From contig JAGWGB010000003.1 in NCBI GenBank assembly GCA_028867595.1, forward strand, positions 1 through 64,000: a DNA stretch of 64,000 nucleotides, given 5' to 3'. Numbering within the stretch: position 1 is the first letter of the stretch; the number at the start of each line of letters is the position of its first letter. The notes below the pieces were generated by a model that did not search any database, had not been told where the DNA came from, and worked only from the letters and a program-made list of their open reading frames with translations. This stretch comes from Nitrososphaerota archaeon (GTDB taxonomy: Archaea; Thermoproteota; Nitrososphaeria; Nitrososphaerales; Nitrosopumilaceae). The position numbers were made by a program, and so were the translations under genes. Below are positions 51,098 to 59,796 of this stretch, in pieces.

Positions 51098-52809
51098 CAG
51101 TATTTTCTCTCCACCGGCTTGTATTTAGTAATAGTGACAGGATGTGTTTTCATGACTGGTTCTTTTGTATCATAGTAAACTAGCGTGTGAGTCAAAAAGT
51201 TCTTGTCGTCCCTATCCGGATAATCGGTTCTTGCATGAGCTCCTCGAGATTCTTTTCTCCAAATTGCACCCATCAAAATTACTTCAGCTACGCGAAACAT
51301 AGAATCAAGCTCCATTACGTTTGTAAAATTAGTGTTATACTCTTTAGCTTTGTCGTCTACATGTTTCCATGTTTTTTGTCGTAATTCTCTTACTAACTTG
51401 AGACCTTCTACAAGATCAGTTTCAGTTCGAAAGACGTATGCTTTGTTGTTCATTATTTCAGTTAGCTCTTGTCTGACTTCGTATGGATTTGCACCACCTG
51501 TGCCTCTGAATATGCCATCATAGATTCTTTTTTCTTCAGTTGTAACAAGATGTAATGGAAATGGCGGAGGTGCTTTACCTTCCACGATGTATTTGGCTGC
51601 AAGCTCTCCAGTGATTTTTCCCCAGACAAGGCATTCTGCGGTAGAATTTGCACCCAACCTATTTGCACCGTGCACGCTGTTACATGCGGCTTCACCAGCT
51701 GCCCACACTCCTTGAATCTCGGTTGCACCATCTATGTTGGTATGAATGCCACCCATCATGTAATGGCATACGGGCCTTACATCTACTGGTTCATCTGCCG
51801 GATCTATTCCCGAAAATTTTAACGATATCTCTCTTATGGCAGGAAGTTTTTGTATTATCAGCTCTTTTCCTAGGTGTCTCAAGTCTAGTTTCAGGCAGTC
51901 TACTCCGGTATCGTGCTTGTAGCCTCGCCCTTCATTGATTTCAGTAATCATTGCTCGAGATACAACATCTCTTGATGCCAGTTCTAGTTTACTTGGAGCA
52001 TATTTTTTCATGAAACGCTCGCCTTTGTTGTTAAGTAGATAGCCTCCCTCTCCTCTAGCGCCTTCGGTAATTAAAATTCCTGAAGGTAGTATGCCAGTTG
52101 GGTGAAATTGGACAAATTCCATATCCTTTAGTGCCATACCAGCGCGATATGCCATATCAAGGCCATCAGGGGTTGATGCTAGCGCATATGTTGAAAAGCT
52201 GTATACTCTTCCAGCTCCACCAGTAGCAATAATCAGCGCCTTTGCCTTAAAGGTGTAAAATGTGCCGCTTGACATCTCAATTGCAGTAAGACCACAAAAT
52301 CTTTGACCATCATGAACTACTGATGTAACAAACCATTCATTGTAGAATTCAATGTTATCAAATTTTTGACATGTATCATACAAAGTCTGCATTTCATAAA
52401 ATCCCACCTTATCCTGAGCAAAGGTTGCCCTTGGGAAGCTATACCCTCCAAAGTTTCTCTGACCAATCCTTCCATCTTCTCTTCTAGACCAGGGCATACC
52501 CCAGTGTTCTAGTTGATATACTTCAGATGGCATTTCAGAAACAAGTTTTTCAATTACATCTTGATCACCTAGAAAATCGCTTCCCTTGACAGTATCGTAG
52601 ACATGAGATTCTATTGTATCTCCATCTTCAGGATAGAGTACTGCTGCAGTACCACCTTCTGCAGAAACAGAGTGTGAACGCATAACCTGTAGTTTTGAAA
52701 TAACAGCGATTTTGATATGTGGTGCAATCTTTGCAGCTTGGATAGCAGCTCGTAGGCCAGCAAGACCAGAACCCACGATCAGAAGATCTTTTTCAATACT
52801 GTTAACCAT
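51097..52809 (-). CDS. sdhA: Succinate dehydrogenase flavoprotein subunit
   Basis: The FAD-binding Rossmann motif is LLIVGSGLAGLRAAI (about 9-23), the covalent-FAD His is in RSHSVSAEGG (H46), and the active-site region includes QFHPTGILPSG and HYMMGGI. At 570 residues it is full length. In these autotrophs it oxidises succinate or reduces fumarate for the C4 part of carbon metabolism. The operon order is sdhA-C-D-B. Confidence 0.96.
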   Translation of the reverse strand: MVNSIEKDLLIVGSGLAGLRAAIQAAKIAPHIKIAVISKLQVMRSHSVSAEGGTAAVLYPEDGDTIESHVYDTVKGSDFLGDQDVIEKLVSEMPSEVYQLEHWGMPWSRREDGRIGQRNFGGYSFPRATFAQDKVGFYEMQTLYDTCQKFDNIEFYNEWFVTSVVHDGQRFCGLTAIEMSSGTFYTFKAKALIIATGGAGRVYSFSTYALASTPDGLDMAYRAGMALKDMEFVQFHPTGILPSGILITEGARGEGGYLLNNKGERFMKKYAPSKLELASRDVVSRAMITEINEGRGYKHDTGVDCLKLDLRHLGKELIIQKLPAIREISLKFSGIDPADEPVDVRPVCHYMMGGIHTNIDGATEIQGVWAAGEAACNSVHGANRLGANSTAECLVWGKITGELAAKYIVEGKAPPPFPLHLVTTEEKRIYDGIFRGTGGANPYEVRQELTEIMNNKAYVFRTETDLVEGLKLVRELRQKTWKHVDDKAKEYNTNFTNVMELDSMFRVAEVILMGAIWRKESRGAHARTDYPDRDDKNFLTHTLVYYDTKEPVMKTHPVTITKYKPVERKY

Positions 52810-52872
52810 GGTTCGACATCTTCCTTTTCAGACTTCATAATTATGTCTTGTGAAGAACTATGCCCCGAATCA

Positions 52873-52906
52873 TTAATATATATCGCTAGCGATATCGCTA
52901 GTGATG
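52873..52906 (+). promoter_or_regulatory. TATA box and double operator of the PadR gene
   Basis: ATTAATATAT (about 52872-52881) is followed by a perfect 14-bp palindrome TATCGCTAGCGATA (52881-52894) and, sharing two bases, a near-copy TATCGCTAGTGATG (52893-52906) that runs into the start codon. The tandem sites fill the space between TATA and transcript start, the expected place for autorepression by a dimeric regulator. Confidence 0.75.
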
Positions 52907-53413
52907 ATTTCGGATTGGCTCCAGAGAGTTGGAAGTTCCATCCCAAGAGGATTTTCAAGATATTTCATTTTAGAAACTTTGAAGAAGAAACCTAGTACTG
53001 GAAAGGAGATAATTGATATGGCAATTGCTCAAAGCGGAGGAAAGTGGAAACCTTCTCCTGGACTGATATATCCTCTGCTTGGACGACTACTAGATGACAG
53101 CCTTATTGAAGAAACAAGAGAAGGAAAGTATCAGATCACTAAGAAGGGAAGAGTTGTTTCAGACGATCTTGAGACTATGGATAAAATAGTCAAAAATCAA
53201 CTAGACGTAATTTTTAGAATGGGTAGTGTAGGAAAGTTTGTAGCCATGGATCTAATAGAACGTGTAAGCACTATTGGAAACTCGTTGAGTTCAAACATTT
53301 CATACATGAGCAAGGATGAGACTCAGAGATACAAGAAATTTCTAGAGGCAGAGCTACGAAAGATTGAAGCTGCTGAAAAGAGACCTCAAGGCAAGGAAAT
53401 CAAGATCAATTAA
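52901..53413 (+). CDS. PadR-family transcriptional regulator
   Basis: The winged helix spans about residues 18-85: RYFILETLKKKPSTGKEIID, then PSPGLIYPLLGRLLDDSLIEE (recognition helix) and the wing GKYQITKKGRVV. A helical C-terminal part serves for dimerisation. The start is GTG 52901 or ATG 52904. It is divergent from sdhA with only 91 bases between, so it may also influence the sdh promoter. Confidence 0.88.
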   Translation: MMISDWLQRVGSSIPRGFSRYFILETLKKKPSTGKEIIDMAIAQSGGKWKPSPGLIYPLLGRLLDDSLIEETREGKYQITKKGRVVSDDLETMDKIVKNQLDVIFRMGSVGKFVAMDLIERVSTIGNSLSSNISYMSKDETQRYKKFLEAELRKIEAAEKRPQGKEIKIN

Positions 53414-53446
53414 GCAATAAATAATTGTGTAACCGTATAGCGACAG

Positions 53447-54310
53447 TTGGCAAGCATTAGAAAGTTAGTATACGACAAATCAAAACCGCTTGTATTTCCA
53501 GGTGTCTATGACGCGATAACAGCCAGAATAGCTCAAAAAGCAGGATTTGAGGCAATGTTTCAAACAGGATACGGGACGTCGGCCGCATTACTTGGTATGC
53601 CTGACTATGGGTTTATCGGATCTACAGAAACCATTGACAATGCAAGGAGAATCTGCAAATCAGTTTCAGTTCCAGTAATAGTTGATGCAGATACAGGTTA
53701 TGGTAACCCCCTAAGCGTATGGAAACTTGTTAACGAATTAGAGGCCGTTGGAGCTTCCGGCATTTTTCTCGAGGACCAGAAATGGCCAAAGAGATGTGGT
53801 CACATGTCAGGAAAAGAAGTCATTCCTAAAGAAGAGTATAGTGAAAAACTCAGGGCTGCACTTGATGCAAGAAAAAGTAAGGACTTCATAGTTGTAGCAA
53901 GAACAGACTCGAGGGCAACTGAGGGACTCGATGCTGCAATCAAGCGAGGTCTTAGGTACAAAGACATAGGAGCAGATGCCATATTCATAGAAGCCCCGAA
54001 ATCAATCGACGAGATGAAGAAAATAGGAAAAGCGATAGATGCTCCACTGGTAGCAAATATGATAGAAGGTGGCGCTACGCCACTTCTTCCTTCAAGTAGA
54101 CTGCACAAAATGGGTTTCAACTTGATTCTTTATCCACTTTCAGTGTTATACGCTAATACATTTGCAACACTTCAAATTCTAAAGCAACTAAAGAAAAGTG
54201 GAACTACTTCAAAGATCAAAGACAGACTTGTTAATTTTGATCAGTTCAACGAAATCGTAGAATTGTCAAAGTTCAAGAAAATGGAGCACAGATATACTAC
54301 AAAATTATAA
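53447..54310 (+). CDS. Isocitrate lyase/PEP mutase family enzyme
   Basis: The 287-residue barrel has PVIVDADTGYGNP (about 84-96, metal-binding Asp), the catalytic-loop Cys in KRCGHMSGKEV (about 115-125), and RTDSRA. This is the 2-methylisocitrate lyase / oxaloacetate decarboxylase / PEP mutase family; the KRCGH loop favours a lyase. The substrate is not determined by sequence alone. TTG start, 33 bases after the PadR gene, possibly cotranscribed. Confidence 0.85.
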   Translation: MASIRKLVYDKSKPLVFPGVYDAITARIAQKAGFEAMFQTGYGTSAALLGMPDYGFIGSTETIDNARRICKSVSVPVIVDADTGYGNPLSVWKLVNELEAVGASGIFLEDQKWPKRCGHMSGKEVIPKEEYSEKLRAALDARKSKDFIVVARTDSRATEGLDAAIKRGLRYKDIGADAIFIEAPKSIDEMKKIGKAIDAPLVANMIEGGATPLLPSSRLHKMGFNLILYPLSVLYANTFATLQILKQLKKSGTTSKIKDRLVNFDQFNEIVELSKFKKMEHRYTTKL

Positions 54311-54344
54311 AAAATAACAAAAAAGGAAAGATTTCAAGGCTTCC

Positions 54345-54629
54345 TTAAGAATTGTTTCTCTTTACTTCTATTTCTATAGTAGAAACATTCCTAGAGCGTC
54401 CATCTTGTGATTGAAGCTGTTCTGATCCAATCTTGATGTTTCCAATTGAGAATCCAGCATTTTCAGTCTTGCGTGAAATTATTTGTGCTACGTCAACTGC
54501 ACGACCAATGCTTAGTCCTCTTGCCTTGATAGATACCTTTGGTTGATTTGCCAGCTGTATGAGCGTAGAAGTAACATACGCCATCAGAGGCTTCTTGCCT
54601 ATGTAGATAGTTTCTCTAGATTCGGACAT
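54345..54629 (-). CDS. albA: Alba chromatin protein
   Basis: The 94-residue protein has the Alba fold: ETIYIGKKPLMAYVTSTLIQL (the family's conserved KP-x-x-Y-V region), KARGLSIGRAVDVAQI (about 36-51) and a C-terminal strand VSTIEIEVKR. It coats DNA and RNA as a dimer. A strong ribosome-binding site GGAGG lies just before the ATG, preceded by a TATA (ATTTAAATTA, about 54647-54657), consistent with high expression. Confidence 0.95.
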   Translation of the reverse strand: MSESRETIYIGKKPLMAYVTSTLIQLANQPKVSIKARGLSIGRAVDVAQIISRKTENAGFSIGNIKIGSEQLQSQDGRSRNVSTIEIEVKRNNS

Positions 54630-54682
54630 GTGCCTCCTATCTCTGGGGATAATTTAAATCTAAGAATAGAAGAAACGATGCA

Positions 54683-55090
54683 ATGAAATTTCTTCTGATA
54701 TTATTTTTTTCTCTTGGTATGATTGGAATCAATTCTGTCTACGGATACGGAGAGATTTCTACTTCAAATTTTCAAATAGTTAATTCTCTTGGAGAAAACA
54801 TTTACTCTCCAGTAGTAGACCAACAACTTAACTTACAAACATCATTACAAAATGTAAGTCAAAAAAACGTAGATTGGGCATATGTTGTTCAAATAATTGA
54901 TTCCAACGGGGCAGTGTCAGACTTGAATTATGCAACAGGTTCACTTGTTACTAATCAAACTCTTACAACAGCCCTTTCGTGGACGCCTCACACAAGCGGT
55001 ACATACAAGATTCAGGTATTTGTATGGGATAATTTACGTGACATTAATCCATTAGCACCAATGTCCACATTTACAATCACTGTGACTTGA
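54683..55090 (+). CDS. Secreted Ig-like/beta-sandwich protein, 135 aa
   Basis: A clear signal peptide (about 1-20, ending VYGYG) is followed by about 115 residues of strands rich in Thr, Asn and Gln with several N-x-S/T glycosylation sites. The LSWTPHTSGTYKIQVFVWDN segment is typical of a bacterial Ig-like or CARDB-type domain. Probably a surface or periplasmic protein; partner unknown. Confidence 0.65.
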   Translation: MKFLLILFFSLGMIGINSVYGYGEISTSNFQIVNSLGENIYSPVVDQQLNLQTSLQNVSQKNVDWAYVVQIIDSNGAVSDLNYATGSLVTNQTLTTALSWTPHTSGTYKIQVFVWDNLRDINPLAPMSTFTITVT

Positions 55091-55102
55091 TTTTTAAAAA
55101 AG

Positions 55103-55176
55103 TGGACCGGGTGGGATTTGAACCCACGATCTCACCCATGCCAAGGGCGTATCCTACTAGGCTAGACGACCGGCCC
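55103..55176 (-). tRNA. tRNA-Ala (GGC)
   Basis: Acceptor GGGCCGG/CCGGTCC with the G3-U70 wobble that defines alanine tRNAs, A73, anticodon stem CGCCC/GGGTG with loop TTGGCAT, T-arm GTGGGTTCAAATCCCAC. It is 74 nt with no intron, and CCA is not encoded. Confidence 0.95.
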
Positions 55177-55307
55177 GTTTTAATCAGAGTTTGGATCTGA
55201 TTTGCATTAACTTTTTTTGTGAGGTTATTAACGTTTAGCGTAAACCAGAAAATTAGCTTGACCAAAATAGCATAAGATATTTAACTATCAAGAATTGAAT
55301 TCTTCGC

Positions 55308-56147
55308 GTGGTCATAGAAAACAAAGCAATAATTTCATACATTCAAATTCAAAAAGAAGACCTAGCAGTTTTTAGATTTATTCCAAAAGAAGGCGAGTTG
55401 CCTCAATACAAGTCAGGTCAGTTCGTTACGTTAGGAGCTCACGTACAATCAGAGAACAAAGTAATTAGAAGAGCTTATTCAATTGCATCAAATCCAGAAA
55501 ACCGAAAATACATCGAGTTATACATCAGATGGGTCAGAAAACCACTTCCTGGTCGTCTTACAACCGTCTTATTTAGCGCAAAGGAAGGAGATGAGATTAC
55601 TTGGGTAAAGCCAACGGGTGCATTTACAATTGAAGAAAAGAAACCAAATGGCGAACCAGATGATAGAAGAATTGTTTGTCTAGGAGGAGGTACTGGTTTG
55701 GCTCCTTTTGTAAGCTATGCACGTCATCTACATGATACCGGAAGTAAGAGGGAGATAGTGGTTTTACATGGAGCCAGCTATGTAGATGAACTTGGTTATA
55801 GAGAGGAGTTGACTCGACTTGAAGAAGAAAGCCTTGACAGAGGTAAAGACAAGTGGAATTTCAGATATAGAGCAACAGTGAGCAGACCAGATGAATGGTT
55901 CAATAGAACTTGGAATGGACAAAAAGGAAGAGTGGAAACTTTCTTACAATCAAAGAATGGAGAGACATCTACACTTGAAAAATTAGTTGGAGAAAAAATT
56001 ACCAAAGATAATACAGTATTTTTCATTTGCGGATGGCAGGGAACCATAGACGGTTGCCTTGATGTGTTAACTCCAAAAGGATTTGTAACTGAAAGAAATA
56101 AGAGAGCTGACAAAAGCTTCGAGATCAAATACGAATCTTACGGATAG
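55308..56147 (+). CDS. Ferredoxin/flavodoxin-NADP+ reductase family protein
   Basis: It has the FAD-binding motif RRAYSIASNP (about 58-67) followed by the NADP domain with CLGGGTGLAPFVSYA (about 124-138) and the C-terminal FICGWQG (about 241-247). At 279 residues it is the bacterial-type FNR size. It may move electrons between NADP(H) and ferredoxin. GTG start, leaderless behind a GATATTTAAC element. Confidence 0.9.
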   Translation: MVIENKAIISYIQIQKEDLAVFRFIPKEGELPQYKSGQFVTLGAHVQSENKVIRRAYSIASNPENRKYIELYIRWVRKPLPGRLTTVLFSAKEGDEITWVKPTGAFTIEEKKPNGEPDDRRIVCLGGGTGLAPFVSYARHLHDTGSKREIVVLHGASYVDELGYREELTRLEEESLDRGKDKWNFRYRATVSRPDEWFNRTWNGQKGRVETFLQSKNGETSTLEKLVGEKITKDNTVFFICGWQGTIDGCLDVLTPKGFVTERNKRADKSFEIKYESYG

Positions 56148-56193
56148 TCAAACCAGTTGAAAAGATAATATTCTATTATTATGGCCAAACTAC

Positions 56194-56268
56194 GGGGACG
56201 TAGGTTAGCTTGGATAGACTGCCAGCCTCGGGCGCTGGATGTCGTGGGTTCAAGTCCCATCGTCCCCA
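56194..56268 (+). tRNA. tRNA-Pro (CGG)
   Basis: Acceptor GGGGACG/CGTCCCC plus A73, anticodon stem CCAGC/GCTGG with loop CTCGGGC (CGG), and T-arm GTGGGTTCAAGTCCCAT. It is 75 nt with no intron and no encoded CCA. Confidence 0.95.
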
Positions 56269-56332
56269 TACCTACAACATCTATTCAAATCCAATCAAGG
56301 ATTGAAATATGCCAGATAAATACAAATGATAA

Positions 56333-56929
56333 TTGACAATAGCAATCTATCTTGCCCATTTGAATCCCGTTACTAAAGCACATGTTGAGATCATCAATGA
56401 ATTAAAAAACTATGATGAGGTAAGAGTTCTACCAGTCATATTCAAAATTGACGGCAAAGAAATCAACAGTAAGAGCTTCCCATTCAGTTATGAACTGAGA
56501 AAAAAAATGCTCCAATCTGTATTTGATGATTCCATATCAATAATGTCAAATTACACATTTTATGCACCATTTGCAAAATACATGCCACCATTGATTTCCC
56601 CATATTCATGGAATATCAAAAAGCAGATTCTGGACGGAATTAAAACAGATTACTTTACATATACTGGAGACAAGGCAGAGGCTTTTGTACTAAGACTATA
56701 TGGATTGAACCCAAAGGTTGGCAAAAGAAAAGAAACATCAGCTTCATTTGTAAAACAAAAATTGTTTGAGGCTGCAGAAGGAAAGGACACCGATTGGGAA
56801 CGCCACGTTGAGCCTGAGGTTGTGAAGATAATCCACGATAACTGGGATGTCGTAAAGAAATTTGCCAATTCTCCTGATCTTACGTATAGAGTGCTTGGCA
56901 TGAAATTTCCAAGCACTGGATTTTGGTAG
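56333..56929 (+). CDS. Nucleotidyltransferase-superfamily protein (NMNAT/cytidylyltransferase-like)
   Basis: The N-terminus IAIYLAHLNPVTKAHVEII (about 3-21) is the phosphate-binding loop of the superfamily, where a TxxH pattern replaces the usual HxGH. A second conserved stretch KRKETSASFVKQ (about 131-142) corresponds to the ISSTxxR motif. It is about 198 residues long. The nucleotide and acceptor are unknown; the loss of the first His may alter activity. TTG start. Confidence 0.6.
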   Translation: MTIAIYLAHLNPVTKAHVEIINELKNYDEVRVLPVIFKIDGKEINSKSFPFSYELRKKMLQSVFDDSISIMSNYTFYAPFAKYMPPLISPYSWNIKKQILDGIKTDYFTYTGDKAEAFVLRLYGLNPKVGKRKETSASFVKQKLFEAAEGKDTDWERHVEPEVVKIIHDNWDVVKKFANSPDLTYRVLGMKFPSTGFW

Positions 56930-56964
56930 AAATAGATTAATTATAGTCATAGTTGGTTTTGTAT

Positions 56965-57882
56965 ATGAAAACTTTTGTTCCCGAGTTTGTTTGGTTTGAT
57001 GGGAAATTTGTAAGAGATAAGGAAGCAAATGTTTCTGTGATGACCCATGCAATACATTATGGAACATCAGTTTTTGAGGGGTTACGCGGATACTGGAATT
57101 CTAAAAATCTTTACATTTTCAGACTACATGATCATATTAAGAGATTCAGAAATTCTGGAAAAGTATACTCCATGTCATTAAAGTTCACAGACAAACAAAT
57201 GGCGGATGCAATAATTGGGCTTTGTAGAAAAAATAATGTAAAAGAATCTTGCTACATAAGACCATTTTATTTTGTTGGGCGCTATGGAATAAATCTACAT
57301 GTGACAGAAAATAGTCCTACTCATGCAGTAGTCGTTATGTTTCCCTTTGGAGATTTATTCAATAAAAATGGAATCAGAGCTGGCATTTCATCGTGGAGAA
57401 GAATTCACGATATTTCTACCCCTCCACTTGCAAAAATGGGTGGCAATTACTTGAATTCCATATTGGCCACCCAAGAATGCAAAAGAAATGGATATGATGA
57501 AGCTATTTTGTTAGATCATCTTGGAAACATAAGTGAAGCGCCTGGTGAGAACATATTCATGCTAAGAGATAACAAATTGATAACGCCATCATCTAGCTCT
57601 TCAGCATTAGAAGGGATCACAAAAGATTCGGTAATCAAAATAGCAAAAGATCTAGGTTATGAAACAATAGAGCGAGAAGTTCCCAGAACCGAGATTTATT
57701 TTGCCGATGAAGTGTTTTTGACTGGTACTGCAGCTGAGATAACACCAATTATTTCAATAGATGGAAAAAAGGTTGGAGATGGAAAGGTCGGCAAAATAAC
57801 ACAACAAATTAGGCATGTTTATTCAGAAATTACAATAGGAAGAAACAAAAAGTATTCTCGTTGGATAACTCCAGTGTATTGA
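56965..57882 (+). CDS. ilvE: Branched-chain amino acid aminotransferase
   Basis: This is a class IV PLP enzyme: YGTSVFEGLRGYWN (about 32-45), the lysine in PPLAKMGGNYLNSILA (about 151-166) and DEAILLDHLGNISEAPGENIFM (about 178-199), and FLTGTAAEITPI near the C-terminus. It transfers amino groups to the keto acids of Leu, Ile and Val. An upstream in-frame TTG exists at 56953, but the ATG at 56965 is preferred. Confidence 0.95.
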   Translation: MKTFVPEFVWFDGKFVRDKEANVSVMTHAIHYGTSVFEGLRGYWNSKNLYIFRLHDHIKRFRNSGKVYSMSLKFTDKQMADAIIGLCRKNNVKESCYIRPFYFVGRYGINLHVTENSPTHAVVVMFPFGDLFNKNGIRAGISSWRRIHDISTPPLAKMGGNYLNSILATQECKRNGYDEAILLDHLGNISEAPGENIFMLRDNKLITPSSSSSALEGITKDSVIKIAKDLGYETIEREVPRTEIYFADEVFLTGTAAEITPIISIDGKKVGDGKVGKITQQIRHVYSEITIGRNKKYSRWITPVY

Positions 57883-57883
57883 T

Positions 57884-58819
57884 ATGAAGATCATACAGAT
57901 TGGAGTTGGAGGATTTGGTAAGAATCACGCAAGAATTCTTTCTCAACTGGGAGTTCTCTCGGCAATCTGTGATGCAGACTCGGTAAAAGCCAAAGAATTA
58001 GGAGAAAAATATTCTGTCAACCACTATTCAAGTATTGATTCCCTTTTAGAGAAAGAGCAATTTGATGGTGCATTTGTTTGCACTCCTACTTCAACCCATT
58101 TCGAAATTGCTAAGGCATTATTGCAAAAGAAAAAAAATGTCTTTGTTGAAAAACCCATGACATATCTGTCTCGAGAAGGAGAAGAACTGTTGGAATTATC
58201 AAAGAAAAACAAAGTTGTTCTGACGTCAGGCTATATTGAAAGATTCAATCCTGCAGTATCTCTAGTTAAAGAATACGTCAAGACAAAAAAATACGGAGAG
58301 TTGATAATGCTTGAGTTTCATCGAGAAAATAGAATGCCGCTTCATATCAAAGATGTTGGCATAATTTATGATACTTCAGTACATGATATAGATACAGCAA
58401 TGTGGCTTTTCGATGATGCGCCAGAGGTTGTCTTTGCAAGATCTGGAAAAATAAGACATGAGCATGAAGACTTTGCCACTATAATGCTAGGTTTTAAAGA
58501 AAACAAAGTAGCCATTATTTCATCAAACTGGATAACTCCAATCAGAGTCAGACGATTCAATGCAGTTTGTAGTGACGCGATAATTTCTTCGAATTTTATC
58601 ACACAAGAAGTAAAGATAGAGACAAACACAGGAGCTGAAATTCCGCGCAAAGATGTAGAAGAACCACTTCTTTTAGAAATTAAAAACTTTATTGCTGCAT
58701 CAGAAGGAAAAGAGAGTATCAGAGTAAGACCTGAGCATGCAGTAAATACAACAAAGATTGCTGAAGCGGCACTTTTATCTAGCCATAAAGGGACTCCAAT
58801 TTATCTAGATTTGAAATGA
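57884..58819 (+). CDS. Gfo/Idh/MocA-family oxidoreductase
   Basis: The Rossmann fold begins IIQIGVGGFGKNHARIL (about 3-19), followed by CTPTSTHFEIAKALL and the catalytic-type EKP motif VFVEKPMTYL (about 86-95); the C-terminal domain carries HDIDTAMWLF. It is an NAD(P)-dependent sugar oxidoreductase. It starts 2 bases after ilvE and overlaps the Trm112-like gene. With the hexapeptide acyltransferase downstream it suggests a sugar-acid or amino-sugar modification set. Confidence 0.85.
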   Translation: MKIIQIGVGGFGKNHARILSQLGVLSAICDADSVKAKELGEKYSVNHYSSIDSLLEKEQFDGAFVCTPTSTHFEIAKALLQKKKNVFVEKPMTYLSREGEELLELSKKNKVVLTSGYIERFNPAVSLVKEYVKTKKYGELIMLEFHRENRMPLHIKDVGIIYDTSVHDIDTAMWLFDDAPEVVFARSGKIRHEHEDFATIMLGFKENKVAIISSNWITPIRVRRFNAVCSDAIISSNFITQEVKIETNTGAEIPRKDVEEPLLLEIKNFIAASEGKESIRVRPEHAVNTTKIAEAALLSSHKGTPIYLDLK

Positions 58820-59085
58820 ACAAGAAAATGATAGAAATTCTCGCATGTCCTATAGACAAGCATTTTCCACTTGATATTTTTGAAATTTCATCAAAGGAAG
58901 GAATCATTTCAGAAGGGGCAATATTTTGTTCCAAATGTTCTCGATTTTATCCCATCATTGATGAAATTCCCATCATGTTGCCAGATGAGCTACGAGACAA
59001 AAATCAAGATATTGAATTTTTGAAAAAAAACAAAGATAACCTGCCTGAAAAAATAGTCAGTAAAGGATCACCCTGGCACTTGTGA
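58816..59085 (+). CDS. Trm112-like zinc protein
   Basis: At 89 residues it starts MNKKMIEILACPIDKHFPLDIFE, the Trm112/YcaR pattern, with a single N-terminal Cys (about 11) and a CSKC pair (about 41-44), then PIIDEIPIML. Trm112 partners and stabilises methyltransferases of tRNA and translation factors. It overlaps the oxidoreductase gene by 4 bases. A YcaR-like role in the sugar cluster is the alternative. Confidence 0.82.
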   Translation: MNKKMIEILACPIDKHFPLDIFEISSKEGIISEGAIFCSKCSRFYPIIDEIPIMLPDELRDKNQDIEFLKKNKDNLPEKIVSKGSPWHL

Positions 59086-59092
59086 TAAAAAA

Positions 59093-59569
59093 ATGGTCAC
59101 AAATTTTGTGTCAGATAAAGCAAAGTTGGGCAAAAATGTAAAGATATGGCATTTTGCATACGTAGGCGATAACACAGAGATCGGCGATAATGTAAAGATT
59201 GGCTCTTTGGCTCACGTTGATTACAATGTAAAGATTGGAGATAACACCATGATAGAAGGCATGGTATACATCCCACCGCTTTCAAGAATTGGAAAAAATG
59301 TATTCATAGGTCCTGCGGCATCTCTTACAAACGATCCTTACCCAGCAAGCAAAAAGATGATTGGTGTTACAATAGAAGACGGGGCAGTAATAGGTTCAAG
59401 AGCAGTCATAAAAGCTGGAGTAACAGTAGGCAGGAATAGCGTAGTGGCGATGGGAGCAGTTGTTACCAAAGACGTTCCACCAAATATGGTAGTTGTAGGA
59501 GTTCCTGCCAGAGTCAAATATTCTCGCGAAGAATATGACAAAAAGAAAAAAGACTGGGAAAGCAGCTAA
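59093..59569 (+). CDS. Left-handed beta-helix acyltransferase (hexapeptide repeat)
   Basis: Repeated hexads (for example VKIGSLAHVDYNVKIGD and IGSRAVIKAGVTVGRNSVVAMGAVVTKD) build a left-handed beta-helix over about residues 10-140, with PPNMVVVGVPARV at the end as in WlbB/NeuD-type N-acetyltransferases. It likely acetylates a nucleotide amino sugar made with the Gfo/Idh enzyme two genes upstream. The first gap is only 8 bases. Confidence 0.88.
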   Translation: MVTNFVSDKAKLGKNVKIWHFAYVGDNTEIGDNVKIGSLAHVDYNVKIGDNTMIEGMVYIPPLSRIGKNVFIGPAASLTNDPYPASKKMIGVTIEDGAVIGSRAVIKAGVTVGRNSVVAMGAVVTKDVPPNMVVVGVPARVKYSREEYDKKKKDWESS

Positions 59570-59796
59570 TTTTTGATCTGTTTGTGAAATATCCAGTTCT
59601 TTATCTTTGACATGATGAAGATCCAAAGAACAACAAGCAAAATGGCAATGACTGCTTTCATGCCTGAATCTAAAAATTCATCATATCTTCCAAATCCATG
59701 TATCTCCATTGGAGCAATTATGCTAAATAGAAGACCGCCACCGGCAATAATCATTATCCACATTATGAGGACATAAACGTAAATTGGCGCTTTCAT
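59566..59796 (-). CDS. Small two-helix membrane protein
   Basis: The 76 residues have two hydrophobic helices (about 5-28 and 47-63) joined by a loop with HGFGRYDEF, and a basic tail. No family is recognised. Its start overlaps the stop of the GlcNAc-1-P transferase by 4 bases, so it is coupled to that gene and may be an accessory membrane subunit. Confidence 0.65.
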   Translation of the reverse strand: MKAPIYVYVLIMWIMIIAGGGLLFSIIAPMEIHGFGRYDEFLDSGMKAVIAILLVVLWIFIMSKIKNWIFHKQIKN

